NCBI GenBank assembly: GCA_963783105.1
Contig: CAWAMI010000001.1
Span: forward strand, 558,001-622,000
DNA from: JAVEDQ01 sp963783105
Lineage (GTDB): Bacteria > Actinomycetota > Actinomycetes > Frankiales > Frankiaceae
Reading direction: 5' to 3'
Length of the DNA stretch: 64,000 nt
Shown one piece after another: positions 8,913-16,872 of the stretch. How positions within the stretch are numbered: the stretch's first letter is position 1; every line of letters starts with the position of its first letter. The notes beneath the pieces were generated by a model, which saw only the letters and a program-made list of their open reading frames with translations, was not told the origin of the DNA and made no database searches. The translations under genes were made by a program, and so were the position numbers.

Positions 8913-10946
8913 GTGGCGACGACGCCGACACAGATCCAACGCCTCCTCGTCGCCAACCGCGGGGAGATCGCCCGTCGGGTCTTCCGGAGCTGCCGCGACC
9001 TCGGCATCTCGACCGTGGCCGTCTTCTCCGACGCGGACGACGGCTCCCCGCACGCGATCGAGGCCGACGTCTCCGTCCGCCTGCCCGGCAACGCCCCGTC
9101 GGAGACCTACCTGCGCGCGGACCTCCTGATCGAGGCGGCCCGGGCGGCGGGGGCCGACGCCGTGCACCCCGGCTACGGGTTCCTGTCGGAGAACGCCGCC
9201 TTCGCCGCCGCGGTGCTCGACGCCGGGCTCACCTGGGTCGGCCCGCCGCCCGAGGCGATCGAGGCGATGGGCTCGAAGGTCGGCGCGAAGGAGCGGATGG
9301 CGAAGGCCGGCGTCCCGCTGCTGCCGAACCTGGCGGTGACGTCCGAGAACCTGGACGACGTCACCGACGCGGACTTCCCGATCCTGGTCAAGGCCTCCGC
9401 CGGCGGCGGCGGTCGCGGCATGCGTGCGGTGCACCGCCGCGAGGACTTCGCCGAGGCCTTGGCCGGGGCGGCGTCCGAGGCCGGCTCCGCCTTCGGTGAC
9501 TCGACCGTGTTCTGCGAGCCGCTGCTCGAGCACGCGAAGCACATCGAGGTGCAGGTGCTCGCCGACCGGTCCGGGACGATCTGGGTGCTCGGCGAGCGCG
9601 AGTGCTCGCTGCAGCGGCGGCACCAGAAGGTGATCGAGGAGACGCCCTCCCCGGCGATCGACGCGGACGTCCGGGCCCAACTCGGCGAGGCCGCGCGGGC
9701 TGCGGCGGCGGCCATCGGCTACGTCGGCGCCGGCACGGTCGAGTTCCTGTACGACCCGACCCGCAACCAGTTCTTCTTCCTCGAGATGAACACGCGACTG
9801 CAGGTCGAGCACCCGGTGACCGAGTGCGTGTTCGGTGTCGACCTCGTCGCCCAGCAGATCGCCGTCGCCGAGGGGGCGGAGCTGCCACCCGAGCCGCCGG
9901 ACCCGCGCGGCTACGCCGTCGAGGCCCGCCTCTACGCCGAGGACCCGCGGGCGAACTGGCGACCGCAGACCGGCACGCTCACCCGCTTCGAGATCCCCGG
10001 GGTGAACGAGCGCTTCCGGGCTCCGGGCGGTATCCGGCGGGCCGGCGCCACGGGGCTTCTGCGGCTCGACTCGTCCGTCGAGTCCGGCTCGACGGTCGGC
10101 GTGCACTACGACCCGATGCTGGCCAAGGTGATCGCCTGGGCACCGACCCGGCCCGCCGCCCTGCGCAGGCTCGCGACCGCGCTCGCGACCGCACGGATCT
10201 CCGGCGTCGGCACCAACCGCGACCTGCTCGTCCGGCTGCTGCGCTCGGAGGAGATGCGCGACGGCACCGCGGACACCGGATGGCTCGACCGGGCCGACCT
10301 CAGCGAGCTGGGACGTCCCCTGCCGGACGGCGGGGATGTCGACGCCGCGGCGCTGTCGGCACTCGCCGCGACCCTCGCCACGCAGGCCGCTCCGGCGGTC
10401 ACCGGACCCGTTCCGCCCGGCTGGCGCAACGTCCCCTCCCAGCCACAGCGCGCCTCGTACCGCTGGCCGGACGGGGACCGGACCGTCGACGTCGGCTGGC
10501 GCTGGACACGGCGTGGGATCACCGCCGACGGGTTCGACTGTGTGCGCGTCGCGGGGATCGCCGCCGACTCCGTCGTCCTCGAGCTGAATGGTGTCCGGTA
10601 CCCGTTCGACGTCGCGGCCGGCGAGGACGGGCGCGTGGACGTCACGTCGGCCCTCGGGCCGGTCGGCCTCGTCCAACTCCCGCGCTTCCCGGACCCCTCC
10701 GCCTTCGTCCGGCCCGGCTCCCTGCTCGCGCCGATGCCCGGGACGGTCACGCGGGTCGCCGTCACCGCGGGCGCCACCGTGGCCGCGGGCGACCTCGTCC
10801 TCGTGCTCGAGGCGATGAAGATGGAGCACCCCGTCCACGCCCCGACGGATGGCACGGTGGCCGAACTGCCGGTGGCGGTCGGGACCCAGGTCGACGGTGG
10901 CAGCGTGCTCGCCGTCGTGGCCCAGGCAGACGAGGAGCAGAGCTGA
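8913..10946 (+). CDS. Acyl-CoA carboxylase biotin-containing (alpha) subunit
   Basis: A 677-residue protein combining biotin carboxylase and biotin carrier domains. Domains in order: N-terminal biotin carboxylase (LLVANRGEIARRVFRS), ATP-grasp with the GGGGRGMR glycine loop, catalytic EMNTRLQVEHPVTE, the C-terminal carboxylase lid, a ~90-residue linker, and a biotinyl domain with EAMKMEH, whose Lys (about residue 636) is the biotin site. GTG at 8913 begins one base after the beta-subunit stop. The stop overlaps the ATG of the next gene (TGATG). With the beta subunit it should form the complete enzyme. Confidence 0.93.
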   Translation: MATTPTQIQRLLVANRGEIARRVFRSCRDLGISTVAVFSDADDGSPHAIEADVSVRLPGNAPSETYLRADLLIEAARAAGADAVHPGYGFLSENAAFAAAVLDAGLTWVGPPPEAIEAMGSKVGAKERMAKAGVPLLPNLAVTSENLDDVTDADFPILVKASAGGGGRGMRAVHRREDFAEALAGAASEAGSAFGDSTVFCEPLLEHAKHIEVQVLADRSGTIWVLGERECSLQRRHQKVIEETPSPAIDADVRAQLGEAARAAAAAIGYVGAGTVEFLYDPTRNQFFFLEMNTRLQVEHPVTECVFGVDLVAQQIAVAEGAELPPEPPDPRGYAVEARLYAEDPRANWRPQTGTLTRFEIPGVNERFRAPGGIRRAGATGLLRLDSSVESGSTVGVHYDPMLAKVIAWAPTRPAALRRLATALATARISGVGTNRDLLVRLLRSEEMRDGTADTGWLDRADLSELGRPLPDGGDVDAAALSALAATLATQAAPAVTGPVPPGWRNVPSQPQRASYRWPDGDRTVDVGWRWTRRGITADGFDCVRVAGIAADSVVLELNGVRYPFDVAAGEDGRVDVTSALGPVGLVQLPRFPDPSAFVRPGSLLAPMPGTVTRVAVTAGATVAAGDLVLVLEAMKMEHPVHAPTDGTVAELPVAVGTQVDGGSVLAVVAQADEEQS

Positions 10947-12181
10947 TGCCCGGCCCCCTCGAAGGGCTCCGCGTCGTCGAACTCGCCGGCATCGGTCCGG
11001 CGCCGTTCGCCGCCATGCTGCTCGCCGACCTCGGCGCCGACGTCGTCCGCGTCGAACGACCGGGCCGGTCGGCGTGGCCGGCGGACCCGACCCTGGATCT
11101 GCTGCAGCGGGGCAAGCGCTCGATCGTCGTCGATCTCAAGAAGCCCGAGGGCGTCGAGATCGTCCGGCGGCTGGCCGGCCGCGCAGACATCCTGCTCGAG
11201 GGCTACCGGCCGGGCGTGGCGGAGCGGCTCGGCCTGGGGCCGGATGACCTGTCCCGCGACAACCCGCGCCTCGTCTACGGGCGCATGACCGGCTGGGGTC
11301 AGGACGGTCCGCTCGCCGATCGCGCCGGTCACGACATCGCCTACATCGCCCTCACCGGCGCCCTGCACGCGATGGGCCGCGCGGGCGGACCCCCACAGGT
11401 CCCGCTCAACCTGATCGGTGACTTCGGCGGCGGCAGCCTCTACCTGCTGCTCGGCGTGTTCTCGGCGTTGTGGGAGGCGCAGCGCAGCGGCCGCGGGCAG
11501 GTGGTGGACGCAGCGATCGTCGACGGCGCCGCCTCGCTGATGACGATGCCCTTCGCGTTCCTCGGCGCCGGGCTGTGGCAGGACCGGCGCGGAAGCAACC
11601 TGCTCGACACCGGCGCCCCGTTCTACGACGTCTACGAGACCTCTGACGGCGGGTGGATGGCGGTCGGCCCGCTCGAGCCGCAGTTCTACGCCGAGTTCGT
11701 GCGGCTGCTGGGCTTGACCGACTCCGAGGGGGCCCCCGACGAGACGATGCCGGGGCAGTTCGACCTGCGGTCCTGGCCGGAGCTCCGCCGCCGCTTCGCC
11801 GAGGTCTTCGCCACGAGGTCGCGGGACGAGTGGACCGAGGTCTTCACGACCAGTGACGCGTGCGTCGCGCCTGTACTGAGTCTGACCGAGGCACCGCATC
11901 ACCCGCACCTCGCCGCCCGCGGAACCTACGTCGAGCGCGGCGGCCGCATCGAGCCGGCCCCGGCCCCACGCTTCGACCGCACCCCGGCGCAGCTCGGCGA
12001 CGGCCCGCCGCGCCCGGGGACGCACAGCCGCGGTGTCGCCGCCGAGCTCGGGCTCGATGTCGACCGGCTCCTGGCCGAGGGTGTCCTCGTGTCCGCGGAC
12101 GCGCAGTCGGACATTGCGCCCGAACCGCCGTTTCCCGACACGCCGGGCGACACGACGGGCAATGGGATGTCGAACCAGTGA
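10946..12181 (+). CDS. CaiB/BaiF family protein, alpha-methylacyl-CoA racemase-like
   Basis: A 411-residue class III CoA-transferase-fold protein. The N-terminal LEGLRVVELAGIGPAPFAAMLLADLGADVVRVE is diagnostic. GHDIAYIALTGAL and the later GDFGGGSLYL match the His and Asp positions used by alpha-methylacyl-CoA racemase to epimerise 2-methyl branched acyl-CoAs, so a racemase is more likely than a CoA-transferase. A racemase makes sense beside acyl-CoA dehydrogenases that need one stereoisomer of a branched substrate (inference). The ATG overlaps the stop of the alpha subunit, making a four-gene tetR-to-racemase operon. The last ~25 residues are an extra polar tail. Confidence 0.85.
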   Translation: MPGPLEGLRVVELAGIGPAPFAAMLLADLGADVVRVERPGRSAWPADPTLDLLQRGKRSIVVDLKKPEGVEIVRRLAGRADILLEGYRPGVAERLGLGPDDLSRDNPRLVYGRMTGWGQDGPLADRAGHDIAYIALTGALHAMGRAGGPPQVPLNLIGDFGGGSLYLLLGVFSALWEAQRSGRGQVVDAAIVDGAASLMTMPFAFLGAGLWQDRRGSNLLDTGAPFYDVYETSDGGWMAVGPLEPQFYAEFVRLLGLTDSEGAPDETMPGQFDLRSWPELRRRFAEVFATRSRDEWTEVFTTSDACVAPVLSLTEAPHHPHLAARGTYVERGGRIEPAPAPRFDRTPAQLGDGPPRPGTHSRGVAAELGLDVDRLLAEGVLVSADAQSDIAPEPPFPDTPGDTTGNGMSNQ

Positions 12182-12278
12182 CGATCAGCTTGCAGTCGCC
12201 TACGGAACGCCTACGAGGCGGCTGTGGCTCTGGTAATTGTGTGGCTCGGGCTGTGGTGCAGAGCACGCGGAGGCTGGG

Positions 12279-13370
12279 ATGAGCGTCGCGGACGGAAGCG
12301 GCACGGACGGCCGGAACCCTCGTCGTGGGGTCCTCCGGCGAGCGCGGCGATCCGACGTCCCTGAACCGCGCGCGGCCGTCGAGCCCCGACTCTTCGCGAG
12401 CCACCTGACGCACGCCCGCGGGCTGCTCGTGCGCTCCGAGGACGGCACCGAGCTGCACGTCGAGACCTTCGGGCCCGACGACGCCCCCACCCTGCTCCTG
12501 GTGCACGGCTGGACCTGTGCCATCCGGTTCTGGAGCCGGCAGATCGCCGCGCTCGCCCGCGAGTTCCGGGTGGTCGCGTTTGACCTGCGCGGCCACGGCC
12601 GCAGCGCGCCCGCCGTCGCCGGCGACTACTGCCCCGACGCCTTCGCCGCCGACATCTCCGCCGTTCTCGAAGCGGTCCTGCGGCCGGGTGAGCAGGCGGT
12701 GGTGGCCGGGCACTCGCTCGGGGCGATGAGCATCGCGGCCTGGGCACGGCGCTTCCCGGAGCAGGTGACGAGTCGGGCCGCGGCCATCGCGATGCTCTCC
12801 ACCGGGCTCGGCGACCTGGTGACGGTCTCGACCATCGCCGGTGCCGTCAACCGCTTCTCCGCGCTCAAGCGGCCCGTCGGCGGGCGGCTGCTCGGCGCCG
12901 CCCTCCCGGTGCCCAAGCGGGCCGGTCGCGCGCTCACCAAGGCCGTCCGCTACGTCGCCCTCAACCCCGACGCGACCGACGAGCAGGTCTCGCTCTGCGA
13001 GGACATGTTCCGCGCCTGCAAGGGCAGGGTGCGCGGGGCCTGCGGTGAGCAGTTGGCGCGGCTCGACCTGCACGACGCCGCCGAGTTGCTCTCCGTGCCG
13101 ACGCTGGTGCTGGTCGGTCAGCGCGACAAGCTGACGCCGGTGGCGCACGCCCGCCGCCTCGCCGAGTCGCTGCCGAGGCTGACGGAGATGGTCGTCCTGC
13201 CGATCGTCGGGCACATGACGCCGATCGAATCGCCGGGCGAGGTGAACGGCCACCTCAGCAAGCTGGTCCGGACACACCTCGTCGTCCCGGCCGCGCGGAC
13301 GTCCGCTGTCGTCGAATTTCCGGCTATCGTGCTCTCCGCGGCAGGCGAGCGTGAACTCCTCGACGTCTGA
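12279..13370 (+). CDS. Alpha/beta-hydrolase fold protein
   Basis: A 363-residue hydrolase. Catalytic elements: HGWT oxyanion region at 76-79, nucleophile S146 in AGHSLGA, likely acid D283 in GQRDKL and base H312 in VGHMTP. DLRGHGRS (102-109) is typical of the epoxide-hydrolase/lactonase branch. A ~45-residue basic N-terminal extension has no signal peptide. I chose ATG 12279 because CGGAGG sits five bases upstream; a TTG further upstream lacks a site. A Lys/Arg-rich cap at about 195-225 may allow membrane association. Substrate unknown; the neighbouring hydrolase, acyltransferase and SRPBCC genes suggest lipid metabolism. Confidence 0.8.
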   Translation: MSVADGSGTDGRNPRRGVLRRARRSDVPEPRAAVEPRLFASHLTHARGLLVRSEDGTELHVETFGPDDAPTLLLVHGWTCAIRFWSRQIAALAREFRVVAFDLRGHGRSAPAVAGDYCPDAFAADISAVLEAVLRPGEQAVVAGHSLGAMSIAAWARRFPEQVTSRAAAIAMLSTGLGDLVTVSTIAGAVNRFSALKRPVGGRLLGAALPVPKRAGRALTKAVRYVALNPDATDEQVSLCEDMFRACKGRVRGACGEQLARLDLHDAAELLSVPTLVLVGQRDKLTPVAHARRLAESLPRLTEMVVLPIVGHMTPIESPGEVNGHLSKLVRTHLVVPAARTSAVVEFPAIVLSAAGERELLDV

Positions 13371-13591
13371 CGCCCACGCTGAACCTCGGGGGCGCGGGCA
13401 TCGGTGCGCGATTGCCCCGCCTCCGGTGAGAGCCCACCGAAGGTGTCACACTCGGCCCGTAACGCCCGTTAGCGGGACACGCTCGTGGTGAGCGGGGCCG
13501 GGAAGCCGCGCAGTGCAAGGACTTTCTGGGAACGATCTGCTCGCAGTGATGCGTCCTGGCCTCGGCCGGGACGACGGGAATCGGGGGATCC

Positions 13592-14827
13592 ATGAGTACC
13601 AACGACCTGCTGGCGCTGCTCGAGGAGCGTGCGGCGGCCGGTGCCGGCCCGGTGCTGGCCCGAACCCGCGGGTCGATCGTGTTCGACGCCGGCGCGGACG
13701 GGGCGTGGACGATCCTGCTGGACCGCGGCAGCGTGCGCGTGCTCCACGGCCCGGTGGACGAGCCGATGAGCACCATCTCGGCGTCGCTGCCGGTACTCCG
13801 ACAGGTCATCGAGGGCACCCGGTCCGGGCTCGAGGCCTTCCTGTCCGGCGAACTCACGATGCGCGGCAGCATGGCCCTCGCCCTGCAGATGGACGGGCTG
13901 TTCGCCGAGCAGGAGCGGCCGGCGCAGTTCCCGCGGGCCGGGCTCACGCTCGCCGCCGGCATCCGGACCGCCTACCTCGAGGCCGGGCCGAAGGACGCAC
14001 CGCCGGTCCTGCTGATCCACGGGCTCGGCGCCACCAACGGCTCCATGCTTCCCACGATCTGGGACCTGGCCCGGGACCACCGCGTGATCGCCCCCGACCT
14101 GCCCGGGCACGGCGCGACCGAGGCGGTCAACGACTGCTACGACGCCGCCTTCCTCGGCCGCTGGCTGGCCGCGTTCATCGACGCGGTGGGAGCGGACAAG
14201 CCGGTGCTGATCGGCAACAGCCTGGGCGGCCGGACCGCGCTGGAGGCCGGGCTGGAGTATCCGGACAAGATCGGCGGCCTCGTCCTGCTCTGCCCGGCGG
14301 TCGCCTTCCGCAAGATGCGGCAGTTCGTGCCGCTGGTCCGCAAGCTCAACCCGCAGTGGGCATCGGTGCCGGTGCCCATGACCCGGAAGATGGCCGAGTT
14401 GGAGCTCCGGTCCATGTTCGCGGTGCCCGAGCGCATCAGCCCCGCCGCCTACGACGCGGCCGTCGACGAGTTCCTGCGGGTCTGGCGCCGCCGTTCCAGC
14501 CGCGTCGCGTTCTTCTGCGCCCTGCGCTCGATCTACCTCGACGAGGCCTTCGGTGAGAAGGGCTTCTGGGAGCGGCTGCCCACCCTGCAGACGCCGGCGC
14601 TGTTCGTCTGGGGTCGTCGGGACAGGCTGGTGCCGCACGGCTTCGCCCGGCACGTGTCGGAGGCGCTGCCGAACGCCGAGACGGTGCTGTTCCCCGACTG
14701 CGGGCACGTGCCGCAGTTCGAGCTCCCGGACCAGACGCACGCCCACATCCGGGACTTCCTGGCCCGGCTCGGGCGACCGCGGGTCGTCCAGGACGACGGT
14801 TCGCCCTTCGCCTCGATGGGCGCCTGA
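13592..14827 (+). CDS. SCP2-like domain fused to an alpha/beta hydrolase
   Basis: A 411-residue two-part protein. Residues ~1-110 resemble a sterol-carrier-protein-2 lipid-binding module (DGAWTILLDRGSVRVLHGP, then SGELTMRGSMALALQMDGLF). Residues ~118-400 form an alpha/beta hydrolase with HGLG (143-146), nucleophile S210 in GNSLGG, acid D344 in GRRDRL and base H372 in CGHVPQ. The fusion suggests that the lipid-binding module presents a hydrophobic ester to the hydrolase (inference). ATG 13592 follows a GGGGG-rich site. It precedes an acyltransferase gene by 102 bases. Confidence 0.8.
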   Translation: MSTNDLLALLEERAAAGAGPVLARTRGSIVFDAGADGAWTILLDRGSVRVLHGPVDEPMSTISASLPVLRQVIEGTRSGLEAFLSGELTMRGSMALALQMDGLFAEQERPAQFPRAGLTLAAGIRTAYLEAGPKDAPPVLLIHGLGATNGSMLPTIWDLARDHRVIAPDLPGHGATEAVNDCYDAAFLGRWLAAFIDAVGADKPVLIGNSLGGRTALEAGLEYPDKIGGLVLLCPAVAFRKMRQFVPLVRKLNPQWASVPVPMTRKMAELELRSMFAVPERISPAAYDAAVDEFLRVWRRRSSRVAFFCALRSIYLDEAFGEKGFWERLPTLQTPALFVWGRRDRLVPHGFARHVSEALPNAETVLFPDCGHVPQFELPDQTHAHIRDFLARLGRPRVVQDDGSPFASMGA

Positions 14828-14929
14828 GCCACCGTCGCGGTCGTCGACGGGGTCACGCGTCACCGTCGATGACGTAACTCGCCGTAACACGTCTGCATAA
14901 CGGGGCCCTCCGCGGGCGAGAACAGAGTC

Positions 14930-15820
14930 ATGAGCTTCACGGGGGATCTCCGTCGCGTCGGCGACGGTGTCGGCAGCTGGCTGGCCAAACAGGTCGCCTC
15001 GTGGGTGCCGAAGGCGGACATGGACGCGCGGGACCCGGACTACATCCGGGACAACCTGCCCTTCACCTGGCTGCTCGCCAGCCTCTGGCACCGCGCCGAG
15101 GTGCGGGGGCTGGACCGGATTCCGTCCGACGGACCGGTGCTGATCGTCGGCAACCACAGTGGCGGCAACGTCCCGCCCGACACCTTCGTGTTCACGCTGG
15201 CCTTCACGTCCTACTTCGGAGTCGAGCGCCGCTTCTACCAGCTGGCGCACAACCTGGTCGTCTCGCTGCCCTTCCCGGGCGCGATCCTGCGCAAGTGGGG
15301 CACGATCGCCGCCAGCCACTCCAACGCCCGCGCGGTACTGCGCAGCGGCGACGCGCTGCTCGTCTACCCCGGCGGGGACTACGAGGTCTTCCGCCCCTCC
15401 TGGCAGCGGCACCAGGTCGACTTCGGCGGGCGCAAGGGCTTTCTCCGCCTCGCGCTGGAGGAGAAGGTGCCGATCGTCCCGCTGGTGAGCATCGGCGGGC
15501 AGGAGGCGGCGCTGTTCCTGTCCCGCGGCGAGTGGCTGGCCAAGATGCTCATGCTGGACAAGACGGTGCGGCTGAAGTCCCTGCCGATCTCCCTCGCCCT
15601 GCCCTGGGGCATCAACATCAGCGACATGGCGGGGCACATCCCTCTGCCCACCAAGATCGTCGTCGAGGCGCTCGAACCGATCGACCTCGCCGAGCGCTAC
15701 GGCGACGACGGTGACATCGACAAGGTGGACCTGGACAAGGTGTACGACGACGTGATCGGTCTGATGCAGGACAAGCTCGACGAGCTGGCCGCCGAGCGGA
15801 AGCTCCCGGTGATCGGCTGA
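14930..15820 (+). CDS. Lysophospholipid acyltransferase family protein
   Basis: A 296-residue acyltransferase of the PlsC superfamily, which transfers acyl chains to glycerolipid-type alcohols. The block-I region reads NHSGGNVPPDTF: the His and Asp are separated by seven residues rather than the canonical four, as in a divergent mycobacterial/eukaryotic-like subgroup. A later YPGGDYEVFRPSW matches the conserved glycerol-phosphate-binding-type block, and VPIVPLVSIGG the terminal block. No clear transmembrane helix is seen, so membrane association would be peripheral. The stop overlaps the ATG of the SRPBCC gene (TGATG). It may acylate a lipid handled by the upstream SCP2/hydrolase protein (inference). 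Confidence 0.8.
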   Translation: MSFTGDLRRVGDGVGSWLAKQVASWVPKADMDARDPDYIRDNLPFTWLLASLWHRAEVRGLDRIPSDGPVLIVGNHSGGNVPPDTFVFTLAFTSYFGVERRFYQLAHNLVVSLPFPGAILRKWGTIAASHSNARAVLRSGDALLVYPGGDYEVFRPSWQRHQVDFGGRKGFLRLALEEKVPIVPLVSIGGQEAALFLSRGEWLAKMLMLDKTVRLKSLPISLALPWGINISDMAGHIPLPTKIVVEALEPIDLAERYGDDGDIDKVDLDKVYDDVIGLMQDKLDELAAERKLPVIG

Positions 15821-16434
15821 TGCGCGTCTCCGAGAAGCGGCGGATCTCGGCCGACCGCGAGACCGTCTGGGCCTGGGTGTGCGACCCGGCCCGCTACCCC
15901 GACTTCATGGACGGCGTCTCCCGCTGGGCCGTGCTGGGCGACCACGCCAGCGGCTGCGGGGCGCGGTGGGACGTGCGGCTGCAGATCGGCGCCGCCCCCG
16001 TCGGCGGCGTGGTCGAGGTCGTCGAGTTCGAGGAGCCCGGCGACCTCGCGTGGAACAGCGTGACCGGCGTGACGATGCGCGGCCGCTGGCGCCTGCGGGA
16101 GCGGGTACCCGGCGAGACCGAGGTCGTGCTGCGCCTGGCCTACCAGGCGCCGGGTGGGCTCATGGGTCTGCTCGCCGACCGCGTGGCCGCGCCGATCGTG
16201 AGGCGGTCGCTCAAGCGCAGCCTGCGCAACCTGCAGATGCTGGTGGAGAGCCGGCCCGCGCCGAACAAGGTCGAGGGTCCGCGGCGGTCCAGCGGGGCCT
16301 CACGTAGCGGTTCCTCGAGCGGCAGCCAGCCCGCGAAGAAGGCGGCGCGGAAGGCAACCACGTCCGCCCCTGCTGCGAAGAAGGCGACGAAGGCCGCGGG
16401 CAGCGCGCGCAAGCGTGCCGCGAAGGCCGGCTGA
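15820..16434 (+). CDS. SRPBCC (START-like) protein with a basic histone-like tail
   Basis: A 204-residue protein. Residues 1-~145 are a SRPBCC/polyketide-cyclase-type helix-grip domain: ISADRETVWAWVCDPARYPDFMDGV at the start, a GRWRLRERVPGETEVVLRL strand pair, and a long C-terminal helix. Residues ~150-204 are a low-complexity Lys/Ala/Ser tail with AKKAARKAT-type repeats, like those of mycobacterial HupB or heparin-binding haemagglutinin. Such tails bind nucleic acid or anionic polymers; the combination with a hydrophobic-ligand fold is unusual. Translation is coupled to the acyltransferase gene by a one-base overlap. Function unknown. Confidence 0.75.
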   Translation: MRVSEKRRISADRETVWAWVCDPARYPDFMDGVSRWAVLGDHASGCGARWDVRLQIGAAPVGGVVEVVEFEEPGDLAWNSVTGVTMRGRWRLRERVPGETEVVLRLAYQAPGGLMGLLADRVAAPIVRRSLKRSLRNLQMLVESRPAPNKVEGPRRSSGASRSGSSSGSQPAKKAARKATTSAPAAKKATKAAGSARKRAAKAG

Positions 16435-16470
16435 GTCGCTCGCCCACGAGCGAGCCGAGGGGAGTCGCGG

Positions 16471-16644
16471 ATGTGCCTGCAGAGTCTGTCGCTGTGGGCG
16501 GAGGCAACCCGTTACCGGATGCAGGAGCGCCGCGGCCAGCCTGAACCCGCGCCGGTCGAGATTCCTGCGGACGTGGCGCGGCCGCGTCGGTCCTCCACGG
16601 CCTCGGAAGAGCAGGAGCGGCTGACGGCGCCGGGACCTCGCTGA
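16471..16644 (+). CDS. Small hypothetical protein
   Basis: A 57-codon frame with ATG at 16471, preceded by GAGGGGAG at a suitable distance and 36 bases after the SRPBCC stop. It encodes MCLQSLSLWAEATRYRMQER followed by a charged Pro/Arg/Glu-rich tail ending GPR. It has no signal peptide or membrane segment. The position in line with the lipid operon, the ribosome-binding site and the ordinary composition support a real gene, but I recognise no family. The following 228 bases up to the convergent ATPase gene hold nothing I can identify. Confidence 0.5.
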   Translation: MCLQSLSLWAEATRYRMQERRGQPEPAPVEIPADVARPRRSSTASEEQERLTAPGPR

Positions 16645-16872
16645 CCCGAGATTGAACCTTCCACCACTGCTGTACACGTTCGTCAGCGAGAAGCCCGGGG
16701 TGGCTACCGGACAAGGGGTCGAGAATCCTCGCCACCCCCGGCTTGCCGTCGGCGCCCGGCACCTCCCCGGCACCCCGGCAGTCGGCCGCCTCGTCGTCCG
16801 GCGGCGGTTACGGCTACTGACGGGGGCCCTTCTCGGGACAACCGGTCCCCGGGTGAGCCTCGAGGTGCTGGC

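Noticed and set aside
7220..9091. Long minus-strand frame of 623 codons opposite the carboxylase genes
   Set aside because: The plus-strand proteins match known families along their whole length. The antisense frame is Arg/Ala/Gly low-complexity with no motif, as expected from GC-rich third positions.
8778..10838. Minus-strand frame of 686 codons opposite the biotin carboxylase gene
   Set aside because: Same reason: an antisense shadow of a well-conserved gene, with no recognisable domain or ribosome-binding site.
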